This document shows, one piece after another, positions 26,097-33,808 of a DNA stretch of 64,000 nt. Position 1 is the stretch's first letter, and each line of letters opens with the position of its first letter. The notes beneath the pieces were generated by a model. The model did no database searches and was not told the origin of the DNA. It saw only the letters and a list, made by a program, of their open reading frames with translations. This DNA comes from Pyrobaculum arsenaticum DSM 13514 (GTDB taxonomy: Archaea > Thermoproteota > Thermoprotei > Thermoproteales > Thermoproteaceae), in the NCBI RefSeq assembly GCF_000016385.1, contig NC_009376.1, positions 372,001 through 436,000 on the forward strand. Direction: 5' to 3'. The translations under genes were made by a program, and so were the position numbers.

Positions 26097-26489
26097 GGAA
26101 GATAGCAAAAAACCGATTTTATATATTTATATTGTTGATAAACGACAATTTTTTCAAGAAACACAGAAAGAAAATTAAGAAATAAGGGCCCCAACTATTT
26201 CGAAGCACGCCACAGCCCATAGCCTCGTTGTGGCGATGAAGATGACGTTGCAAAGTCGGCATTAAACCCCCACGCCGCACCTACACACGGCTTTGCCATA
26301 TAGCAGATGGGGCAGAGCTCAAACGTCGTTAACGGAAAAGGGATGAATAGGGTTGCACAAGTCTTGGAAACAGAGTTGTTTGGCTTCACAGACGTCATCT
26401 ACTCCTCGCGGAATACCGATACTTCGTAAATTATTCTTATGAACTTTCTGCGCGGAGTCGCTGATTTCTTCTGTGTTTCGCCTTCTGCT
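26097..26489. other. Intergenic, dehydrogenase promoter and an unsupported small ORF
   Basis: Contains the AT-rich promoter of the preceding gene. A plus-strand ORF of about 40 codons (ATG near 26308 to TAA near 26430) has no recognisable family and no promoter I trust. Confidence 0.4.
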
Positions 26490-27434
26490 TTAGATCTTAG
26501 CGACGTAGAAGGCGGCTTTCATGAGAAAACCTGGGACGTATCTAAAGAAGCTGGGCCACAACTTCCCTTCATTAAAAATAGCAGACGCCTCGTCTATCTG
26601 CCTCACCTCTTGCTCGGTGAGGTTCAGTTTCAGAGCCTCCACTACCTCTGCGGCTTGTTTCACGTTTTTTACGCCAGGTATTGGGTAGGACCCCTTTGCC
26701 TTGTGCCAAGCCAACACAACTGCAGCTGGCGAAGCCCCCCTCGACTCTGCAATTCTCCTCACAGTCTGGACCACGCGGCGGCCCTCAGGCGTGTGCGCCC
26801 GGCGGACTGTGGGATCCACCATACGGGCGCGGTCACCGCCTAGGTTCTCCTTAACCACCGCGCCCTTAGCTAGGGGACTCCACGCAATCACCACAAACCT
26901 TCTCGACCTTCCGAGAGATATGAGCCTCTCGGCAACTCGCTTAAGAGGGTTGTACTCCACTTGGTCAGACACTATCTCGTACTTCTTGGTACATGTAGCT
27001 GCTTTTTCCATAAGCGCTGCGTCGAAATTGCTCACGCCTATTTCGGCCGTCAGCCCAGACGCAACGGCCTTTTCCAGATCCCTAACAACTTTGCAAATGG
27101 GTACGTAGATGGGAGGCGGCCAGTGGAACTGCAACAAGTCAATCCGGCCAAGTCTGCTCCTGCTCCGCTCTGCGCTCTTCAATATACGCCCCCAGTGGAA
27201 GCCTGCCACCTTCGTCGCAACGACGACATGCGGCCTATTCTTCACCAGCTCCCCTACGAACTCCTCGCTCTTCCCATTACCGTACACCTCGGCCGTGTCG
27301 ATGAAACTTATCCCGTTGTCGAGGGCGTATTCATAGGCCCTCCTCAGCTCTGCGAAGTCCACACTCCACGCACCGCCCCCCGCCTGCCAAGCACCAAGCC
27401 CTACTTCCCCCACCTCTAAACTCCCTATTTTCAC
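26490..27434 (-). CDS. Aldo/keto reductase
   Basis: 314 aa from GTG 27434, which leaves 25 bases after the acyl-CoA synthetase stop; the longer frame to 27494 would overlap that gene and adds an atypical N-terminus. The (beta/alpha)8 barrel shows the catalytic tetrad: Asp in SFIDTAEVYGNG, Tyr in the same motif, Lys in VVATKVAG, and His in LLQFHWPPP. The NADPH-binding C-terminal region includes IAWSPLAKGAVV and YPIPGVKNVKQ. It is co-directional with the acyl-CoA synthetase and probably cotranscribed. The carbonyl substrate is unknown. Confidence 0.88.
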   Translation of the reverse strand: MKIGSLEVGEVGLGAWQAGGGAWSVDFAELRRAYEYALDNGISFIDTAEVYGNGKSEEFVGELVKNRPHVVVATKVAGFHWGRILKSAERSRSRLGRIDLLQFHWPPPIYVPICKVVRDLEKAVASGLTAEIGVSNFDAALMEKAATCTKKYEIVSDQVEYNPLKRVAERLISLGRSRRFVVIAWSPLAKGAVVKENLGGDRARMVDPTVRRAHTPEGRRVVQTVRRIAESRGASPAAVVLAWHKAKGSYPIPGVKNVKQAAEVVEALKLNLTEQEVRQIDEASAIFNEGKLWPSFFRYVPGFLMKAAFYVAKI

Positions 27435-27459
27435 AGAAAGGCGGGTGTTGGGGGGAAAA

Positions 27460-29199
27460 TTAAGCTTTTTGTTGAGCCGCCTGTAGCTTTGCAAGCTCCT
27501 GGGCCTTCAACTCGCGCTTGAGTATCTTCCCGACAGCCGACTTGGGGAGGTCATCTCTAAACTCCACAGCACGTGGCCTCTTGTAGTGGGCAAGCTTATC
27601 CTCCGTCCACTTAATGATGTCCTCCGCGGTGATCTTGCCCTTGCACTCTTCCCTTAGTACTATAAAGGCTTTGGGTATCTCGCCGGCCTCGGGGTGGGGC
27701 ACGCCGATGACGGCCGCCTCCTTTACGCATGGGTGTTGATAAAGCACCTCCTCTACCTCCCGGCTGAAGACGGAGTAGCCTTTGTACTTGATCATGTCCT
27801 TCTTCCTGTCCACAATGTAGAAGTAGCCCTCCTCGTCCATATACGCCATGTCTCCTGTCCTAAACCACCTCAAGCCGCAACACTCAAAAAAGGCCTGGGC
27901 GTTTTCCTCCGGCCGATTGTGATATCCCCTAAATACCTGCGGCCCAGATATCACCAACTCCCCAACCTGGTTTGGCGGGAGGAGCTCAGGCTTTTCCGTA
28001 TCTGCAATGGCGGCGTATGTGGAGGGGATGGGGAGGCCTATTGACCCAATCTTCGCCTTTCCGTATAGCGGATTGACATGCGTCACAACGGCCGTCTCGG
28101 TTAGCCCATAGCCCTCTCTAAGCGTGGCGCCTGTTAGTTCTTCGAATTTTTTCGCCACCTCGCCTGGTAGTGGCGCCGCACCGGAGATGCAGAAAGCCAA
28201 ACTCCTGAGATTGAACTCCCTTGCTTTTGGATGATTAATGATCATGTTGTAAAGCGTGGGGACGCCGTGCAACACGTGGACGTTGTACTTCTGCACCCAC
28301 TTCATTAACTGCTCTACATCCGGCCGGGGCATCACCACGACCGTGGCGCCCTCAAAGATTCCGTAGTGCATTACAGTAACTTGGCCGTATATGTGGTACC
28401 ACGGGAGGATCCCCATCATCACAAGTCCCTCTAAACCCCTCTTGCGCCTCACGGCGTCGTACAGGGGCTTCAGCTGCTGGAGATTCGCCGAAATGTTGCC
28501 GTGGGTAATCTCAGCCCCCTTGGGCAGGCCTGTTGTGCCCCCTGTATACATCAACGCGGCGAGGTCCTCCGTGGGGTTGATCGTCGCCCGATACGAGGTG
28601 GGGCTATAGCCTAGGAGATTTCTGTAGGGAATTACCCGTCCCCCGTATTGAATCTTCGGCGGTTTAAGCCTCATTTTAGCCAGAGGTTTAATAAGGGCGG
28701 GCATATACTCTGCAACCTCCACCACGACGATTCGGTCAAATTGATACATCTTCGCAGCCTCCTCTACGTTTTTGTAGAAGATATCCGCGGCAAAGATGAC
28801 CCTGGCACCTGCATCTTTTGCCTGCCAAGCCACCTCCCTAGGCGTGTAGAGCGGGTTCATCGGCGTTACCACAGCGCCTATCTTCAAGGCGCCGTAGTAG
28901 ACAATGGGGAAGGCAGGCGTGTTGGGCATATACAGGGCAACGACGTCGCCTTTTCCTAAACCCCACTCCTTTAAGGCGGAGGCAACCCTATCGCTGTGCT
29001 CGCCTACTGTCTTGAAAGAAATCTTATTATTGAAGTAGATATATGCGGTTCTGCCGCCGTTTTCCGTAGCTTGTCTGTCTAGGTAGGAGAAAAGCGGCGA
29101 GGGGTTAACCTGAACCTCAGGTGGTACGCCCTCGTCGTAGTTCTTAGCCCAGATTCTAGTCTTTATATATTTATCAAATATTTCTTTACTGTTTAACAC
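27460..29199 (-). CDS. AMP-forming acyl-CoA synthetase
   Basis: 579 aa from GTG 29199, with TATA-like CTTTTAAAAG 20-31 bases upstream. The adenylation core carries the ATP-binding motif YTGGTTGLPKGAEITH (about residues 216-231), the A5 motif REGYGLTETA (about 365), the hinge WFRTGDMAYMDEEGYFYIVDRKKD and the catalytic Lys in LPKSAVGKILKRELK near the C-terminus. It activates a carboxylic acid to its CoA thioester. Next to acyl-CoA dehydrogenase, thiolase and hydratase/dehydrogenase genes, a fatty acid is the likely substrate, but short-chain acids (4-hydroxybutyrate, crotonate) cannot be excluded. Confidence 0.9.
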   Translation of the reverse strand: MLNSKEIFDKYIKTRIWAKNYDEGVPPEVQVNPSPLFSYLDRQATENGGRTAYIYFNNKISFKTVGEHSDRVASALKEWGLGKGDVVALYMPNTPAFPIVYYGALKIGAVVTPMNPLYTPREVAWQAKDAGARVIFAADIFYKNVEEAAKMYQFDRIVVVEVAEYMPALIKPLAKMRLKPPKIQYGGRVIPYRNLLGYSPTSYRATINPTEDLAALMYTGGTTGLPKGAEITHGNISANLQQLKPLYDAVRRKRGLEGLVMMGILPWYHIYGQVTVMHYGIFEGATVVVMPRPDVEQLMKWVQKYNVHVLHGVPTLYNMIINHPKAREFNLRSLAFCISGAAPLPGEVAKKFEELTGATLREGYGLTETAVVTHVNPLYGKAKIGSIGLPIPSTYAAIADTEKPELLPPNQVGELVISGPQVFRGYHNRPEENAQAFFECCGLRWFRTGDMAYMDEEGYFYIVDRKKDMIKYKGYSVFSREVEEVLYQHPCVKEAAVIGVPHPEAGEIPKAFIVLREECKGKITAEDIIKWTEDKLAHYKRPRAVEFRDDLPKSAVGKILKRELKAQELAKLQAAQQKA

Positions 29200-29217
29200 A
29201 GAGAGTAAATATCGTGA

Positions 29218-29287
29218 CTCTTTTAAAAGCTTTTTAAGATTTTACATCGGATGAATTAATTCTTCTGTCGATGTCAATATTTATAAG
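29218..29287. promoter_or_regulatory. Divergent promoter region of the acyl-CoA cluster
   Basis: Two back-to-back TATA elements: CTTTTAAAAG near 29219-29229 for the leftward synthetase (GTG 29199) and ATATTTATAAGA near 29275-29286 for the rightward acyl-CoA dehydrogenase (ATG 29308). About 100 bases control both arms, so one regulator could govern the whole cluster. Confidence 0.6.
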
Positions 29288-29307
29288 ACGAAAAGCGCGG
29301 GGGGCGC

Positions 29308-30540
29308 ATGGTGTTCCCATTCGACTCCGTAGAGGACTTCTCGGTTGTGTTGACCCCCGAACACGAAATGTTTAGAAAGGCTGTACGGGAGTTTTTGGAG
29401 AGGGAGGTGGCGCCCAAGGCCATGGAGGTGGAGGAGACAGACCAGGTGCCCCGAGATCTTTTGAAAAAGATAGCGGAGCAGGGGTTCTTTGGTATTGGAA
29501 TACCTGAGAAATACGGAGGCCAGGGCGGAGACCACAGAATGGCCGTGATCATGTCTGAGGAGTTCTGCCGCGTCTTGCCCGGCCTAAGCGTTTACTTCGG
29601 CACCAACGAGCTGTTCCTCACCCCCATAATGCTCTACGGCACTGAGGAGCAGAAACAGAAGTACGTACCCCCCATCGCCCGCGGCGAGAAGTTCGGCGCT
29701 TTTGCAGTTACTGAGCCCTGTTGCGGCTCCGACGTCGCCGGCATACAGACAAAGGCGGAGAAGAAGGGGGACAAGTGGGTAATTAATGGAAGGAAGGCGT
29801 TTATCAGCAGTTCCGACGTGGCCGACTACTTCATCGTACTCGCAAGGACGTACCCGCCGCCTGACAAGAGGCTGAGGTATCTAGGCCTCACCTTCTTCGT
29901 GGTAGAGAAAGACACGCCGGGGTTCAAGGTGGAGCAGTGCTACCACAAAATGGGCTTGTTTGGGAACCACGCCTGTGAGCTGGTTCTCGAGAATGTGGAG
30001 GTGCCTGACGAGAATAGGGTTGGGGAGGAGGGGATGGGCTTCCTATACGCCATGGAGACCTTCGACCGCACGAGGATCGGCGTGGCGGCGCAGGCCGTGG
30101 GGATGGCCCAGGCGGCTTTTGAGATGGCGTTCCGCTACGTACACCAGAGACAAGCCTTCGGCTACCCCATAGCCTTCTTCCAAGCAATCCAGTTCAGCAT
30201 CGTCGAGATGATGGCGAAGATCTTCTCCGCAAGGCTATTGACATACCTCGCCGCAAAACTCGCCGACGAGGACAGGAGAGAGTTCACCTTCGTCGCCTCT
30301 CTGGCGAAGTTCTACGCTACCGAGGTAGCCGAGGAGGTCATTTCAGAGGCGATAAACCTACACGGCGGGGTTGGCGTCATTAGGGAGACGGGAGTTGAGA
30401 GGTTTTTGAGAAGCGTGAAGATCACCCAGATATACGAGGGCGCAAATAATATCCAAAAACTTGTAGCCTACCGCCAGTTAGTAAGGCTACTGAAGGAGAA
30501 GGGGCAGATCCCAGACGAAGTAGCCAAGCTAGTCACCTAA
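29308..30540 (+). CDS. Acyl-CoA dehydrogenase
   Basis: 410 aa, standard ACAD fold: N-terminal helical domain (residues 10-125), middle beta domain with FAVTEPCCGSDVAG and the FAD-contacting INGRKAFISSSDVADY, and C-terminal domain with DRTRIGVAAQAVGMAQAAFE and QAFGYPIAFFQAIQF. The catalytic base Glu is in ITQIYEGANNIQK. It oxidises acyl-CoA to 2-enoyl-CoA, passing electrons to an ETF-like carrier not seen here. It is first in the rightward operon with thiolase and the DUF35 protein. Confidence 0.92.
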   Translation: MVFPFDSVEDFSVVLTPEHEMFRKAVREFLEREVAPKAMEVEETDQVPRDLLKKIAEQGFFGIGIPEKYGGQGGDHRMAVIMSEEFCRVLPGLSVYFGTNELFLTPIMLYGTEEQKQKYVPPIARGEKFGAFAVTEPCCGSDVAGIQTKAEKKGDKWVINGRKAFISSSDVADYFIVLARTYPPPDKRLRYLGLTFFVVEKDTPGFKVEQCYHKMGLFGNHACELVLENVEVPDENRVGEEGMGFLYAMETFDRTRIGVAAQAVGMAQAAFEMAFRYVHQRQAFGYPIAFFQAIQFSIVEMMAKIFSARLLTYLAAKLADEDRREFTFVASLAKFYATEVAEEVISEAINLHGGVGVIRETGVERFLRSVKITQIYEGANNIQKLVAYRQLVRLLKEKGQIPDEVAKLVT

Positions 30541-30545
30541 TTTTT

Positions 30546-31721
30546 ATGAGAAAAGTCGCAGTTGTAGGTGTCGGGACTAGTAAATTTGGAAATAGGACAG
30601 ACGTCTCCCTCCCAGAGCTTGCGTGGGAGTCAGTAAAGGAGGCGCTCGACGACGCGCGCCTCGGCACTGAGGATATCGAGGCTTTTGTTGTGGGTAATGT
30701 GGGCGGGTGGTCTTCGGAAATGTTGCCGGCGGTGGTGGTAGGCGAGTACTGCGGCCTCGTCCCGAAAAGCGGCGTGAGGGTGGAGGCGGCTTGCGCCACC
30801 GGCTCCGCAGCGGTTAGAACAGCATACCACATGATCGCCAGCGGGGAGGCGGACATAGTGATGGCAATTGGGGTGGAGAAAATGAACGAGTCGCCCACCC
30901 CCACAGTGGTGGAGTTCATAGGCAGAGCGGGGAACTACTTCTGGGAATTCGAGAACTTCGGGCTCACCTTCCCCGGCTACTACGCCCTATATGCCACCGC
31001 CTACATGCACAGATACGGCGCCACCGAGGAGGATCTGTGCAAAGTAGCCGTCAAGAACCACTACTACGGCTCTCTCAACCCCAAGGCGCAGTTCCAAAAG
31101 GCCATTACCGTGGAGGAGTGTCTAAACTCGCGCTACGTCGCCTGGCCGCTTAAGCTCTACGACAGTAGCCCAATTACAGACGGCTCATCCGCCGTGATCC
31201 TGGCAAGCGAAGAAGCGGCGAAGAAGATTACGGACACGCCGGTGTGGATAAAAGCCATAGGATACGCCAACGGCACGGCAAATCTGAGCAAGAGGCTTGA
31301 CTTCATAGGCCTAGAGGCCGCCCAAATCGCAGCCCAGATGGCCTACAAGAAGGCCGGCATAGACCCACAAGAGCCTGTTAAGTACCTAGACGTGGCCGAG
31401 GTACACGACTGCTTCACCATCGCAGAGATAATGGCCTACGAAGACTTGGGCTTTGCGAAGAGGGGCGAGGGCTACAAGCTGGTGAGGGAGGGCCAGACCT
31501 ACATCGGTGGCCTAATACCCGTAAACGTCGACGGCGGTCTAAAGGCCAAGGGACACCCAATAGGCGCAACCGGCGTTTCGATGATCGCGGAGCTTACGAG
31601 GCAACTGAGGCAACAAGTAGAGAAGTCGAGGCAGGCGCCGATAAGGAAGGGGATGGCGTTGGCGCACAACATAGGAGGCACAGGCCACTACGCCTTTGTG
31701 ACAATCCTCAGCCTGAGCTGA
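30546..31721 (+). CDS. Thiolase (acetyl-CoA acetyltransferase, archaeal SCP2-type)
   Basis: 391 aa. Nucleophilic Cys in RVEAACATGSAAV (about residue 86), the His/Cys region EVHDCFTIAEIMAYEDLG (about 290) and the C-terminal GGLKAKGHPIGATG motif. Archaeal thiolases of this type usually act with an OB-fold/zinc-ribbon partner, and one starts 1 base after this stop. It may cleave 3-ketoacyl-CoA in beta-oxidation or condense two acetyl-CoA for the mevalonate route; the neighbours favour acyl-CoA breakdown or the hydroxybutyrate cycle. Confidence 0.9.
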   Translation: MRKVAVVGVGTSKFGNRTDVSLPELAWESVKEALDDARLGTEDIEAFVVGNVGGWSSEMLPAVVVGEYCGLVPKSGVRVEAACATGSAAVRTAYHMIASGEADIVMAIGVEKMNESPTPTVVEFIGRAGNYFWEFENFGLTFPGYYALYATAYMHRYGATEEDLCKVAVKNHYYGSLNPKAQFQKAITVEECLNSRYVAWPLKLYDSSPITDGSSAVILASEEAAKKITDTPVWIKAIGYANGTANLSKRLDFIGLEAAQIAAQMAYKKAGIDPQEPVKYLDVAEVHDCFTIAEIMAYEDLGFAKRGEGYKLVREGQTYIGGLIPVNVDGGLKAKGHPIGATGVSMIAELTRQLRQQVEKSRQAPIRKGMALAHNIGGTGHYAFVTILSLS

Positions 31722-31722
31722 T

Positions 31723-32271
31723 ATGTCCGACAACGTGGTCAACTCGGTCAGTAAGACCCTCGACAAGCTGTACGGAGAGCCGCTGAAGCAGCTGGAGACG
31801 TTGATAGGAGCCACCGGACTCCCCGTATACAAGGACCCGAAAAGCGGGGCGCTGTTGTGGGTAGACGTCCGCGAGCTGAGGCTGAGGTTCACCCTCTCCG
31901 TAAACAAAATCGCCAAGTTCGTAGACGGGCTCAGAGAGGGGAAGTTGCTCTACACAGTCTGCAAGAGGTGCGGCGCCAAGTACTTCCCACCCCAGGCAGA
32001 CTGCCCCAGGTGCAAGGCTTCTGACATGGAGTGGCGCGAGACGAGCCCAGTGGGGGAGCTAATAACGTGGACTGTGATCAACGTCAAGCCCGCCAGCTTC
32101 TCGCACCACGCCGACTACGTCGTCGGCATAGTCAAGATGCCAGACGGGTTCAACATCACCGCGTGGGTCGAGGCCGACCCAAAAACTCTAAAACCAGGAA
32201 TGAAGATGAGACTCCTCGTCGACAGGAGGCCCGGAGAGAACTACATAACCTACTGGTTCAAGCCCGCCTAG
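31723..32271 (+). CDS. DUF35 zinc-ribbon/OB-fold protein, thiolase partner
   Basis: 182 aa. Residues 1-60 are a helical extension. The zinc ribbon has CKRCGAKYFPPQADCPRC (about 78-95). The OB fold follows with GELITWTVINVKPASF and ends with a typical ITYWFK strand. In methanogenic archaea a DUF35 protein bridges thiolase and HMG-CoA synthase and channels acetoacetyl-CoA. Direct adjacency to a thiolase gene suggests the same scaffold role here, though no HMG-CoA synthase gene is present in the window. Confidence 0.85.
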   Translation: MSDNVVNSVSKTLDKLYGEPLKQLETLIGATGLPVYKDPKSGALLWVDVRELRLRFTLSVNKIAKFVDGLREGKLLYTVCKRCGAKYFPPQADCPRCKASDMEWRETSPVGELITWTVINVKPASFSHHADYVVGIVKMPDGFNITAWVEADPKTLKPGMKMRLLVDRRPGENYITYWFKPA

Positions 32272-32308
32272 CTTTCTAAATTTATAAAAAAGTCAGTTTT
32301 CCACCCCC

Positions 32309-32713
32309 ATGGACAAGGAGTACCTCGCCCTTCTAGAAAGGGCATATACCTTAGTCGCCCCGAAAGCCCAGAGGAGGACGGAGATCCCGAAGATACAAGT
32401 TGAGAACATGCCCAGGAAGACCATAATACCCAACTTCGGGGCAATCGCAAAGAGGCTTAACAGAGACATATACTTCATGGCGAAGTTCTTCCAGAAGGAG
32501 CTCGCCGTGCCTGGCACCGTGGAGGGCGACGTATTTACGCTACACGGCGAGAAGTCCCCCAAAGTAGTAGAGGCAGTCTACGAACGCTTCATAAGGTATT
32601 ACGTGGTATGTCCAGTCTGCAACTCCATCGACACCGAGCTGAGGAAAGAGGGGAGGGTTTTTGTAATGAAATGCCTGGCCTGCGGCGCGTCAACTCCCGT
32701 TAAGCCGCTCTAA
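32309..32713 (+). CDS. Translation initiation factor aIF2, beta subunit
   Basis: 134 aa, normal archaeal length. N-terminal helix, central alpha/beta domain (IPNFGAIAKRLNRDIYFMAKF, then GTVEGDVFTLHG), and C-terminal zinc ribbon VCPVCNSIDTEL ... CLACGAST. It is part of the heterotrimeric aIF2 that delivers initiator tRNA. The leaderless start has TATA-like TTTATAAAAAAG 18-29 bases upstream. The stop overlaps the next gene start by one base (taATG), so an exporter gene is cotranscribed. Confidence 0.95.
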   Translation: MDKEYLALLERAYTLVAPKAQRRTEIPKIQVENMPRKTIIPNFGAIAKRLNRDIYFMAKFFQKELAVPGTVEGDVFTLHGEKSPKVVEAVYERFIRYYVVCPVCNSIDTELRKEGRVFVMKCLACGASTPVKPL

Positions 32714-33546
32714 TGGAGGGCGCGGGTTTGGCGGCGGCACTCACCGCGGCAACTATTTGGGCTCTCGTTATTTTTCTCTACAAGCGCCACATGGAGAATG
32801 TCGGCGCCGCAACAGTAAACTTCTCTCGCCTCCTCTACGTCTCCCTATTTATGTGGCCTGTGCTCCTCGGCGTAGGGGATACAAAAGGAATATGGGCTGC
32901 TGCACTGAGCGGTGTGGTGACACTCCTCCTGGGCGACAGCCTCTATTTCTACGCAATTCACAAAGTCGGCGGCTCCGTGGCGGCTCCGGTGGTTTATACT
33001 TATGTGATAATAGCCCAGTACTTCGCCCTCCTCCTAGGCGAGAGGGTGACACCGCTTCTTTTTCTATCTTCGGCGTTGGTGGTGCTGGGGGTGGCCCTGC
33101 TGGCGAGAGGGGGAGAGGAGAGAATGAGCCCCGTGGGGTTAGCCGCGGCCTTCGGCGCCGCCTTGTTGTGGTCGCTTGGAATGACCGCCGTTAAGCTGGC
33201 GTCGCTTCAAGGAGTCCCTCCGGCCGCCATAGCCTATATCAGAGCCCTGTCTGCATGTGTTCCGCTGGGCGTGTACCTCGCCGCGCGGGGGAGACTGAGA
33301 GTTGTCAAGTCCCCAGCATTTGCCGCCGCGTCGATTCTAGATTTGGGCGTCGGGTCGACGCTCTTCGCCTTTTCGGTAGAGAAGGTCGGCCTTGCCATCA
33401 CCACAATACTCGTCTCAATGTCACCACTAGTAACACAGCTTTATGCCAAGGCTTCTGGCATAGAACAAATTACACCTAGACAAGCACTCGGCGCCGTGGC
33501 CATCTTTATCGCAATAGCCATTACAATGGGTGTAGCCGTACGGTAA
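32713..33546 (+). CDS. EamA/DMT-family membrane transporter
   Basis: 277 aa with ten predicted membrane helices in two repeats of five (residues 1-135 and 140-277). Each repeat carries EamA-type sequence such as GDSLYFYAIHKVGGSVAAPVVY and GVGSTLFAFSVEKVGLAITTIL. The family exports or imports small metabolites such as amino acids and nucleosides; no substrate can be given. Its start overlaps the aIF2-beta stop. The 262-base gap that follows (33547-33808) holds no gene I can support. Confidence 0.85.
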   Translation: MEGAGLAAALTAATIWALVIFLYKRHMENVGAATVNFSRLLYVSLFMWPVLLGVGDTKGIWAAALSGVVTLLLGDSLYFYAIHKVGGSVAAPVVYTYVIIAQYFALLLGERVTPLLFLSSALVVLGVALLARGGEERMSPVGLAAAFGAALLWSLGMTAVKLASLQGVPPAAIAYIRALSACVPLGVYLAARGRLRVVKSPAFAAASILDLGVGSTLFAFSVEKVGLAITTILVSMSPLVTQLYAKASGIEQITPRQALGAVAIFIAIAITMGVAVR

Positions 33547-33808
33547 CACGCCTCTGTTCTGTCACAAGTTCTGAAAAGGGAGCGCCTAACCATCGCTTTG
33601 AACCCCGGGGCAGGGCTTTTAGCGCTTTGTAGACAGCTTCTGTAACGTCTTCATATGCGATGGCCTATTATGGCGATCACCCTTGTCAGCGTCCAGAAAT
33701 CACGACTAGAACCTCGCGAGGGGCAAACGGCCAGGGTACATGTGTAGGTTGAAAGACGTACCACCTGTCGAGCCCCTCCGGCATGTGTGGACTCGTAATT
33801 GGGGCGTC

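Noticed and set aside
26308..26430. A 40-codon plus-strand ORF before the aldo/keto reductase gene
   Set aside because: No family resemblance, no convincing promoter, and no coupling with neighbours.
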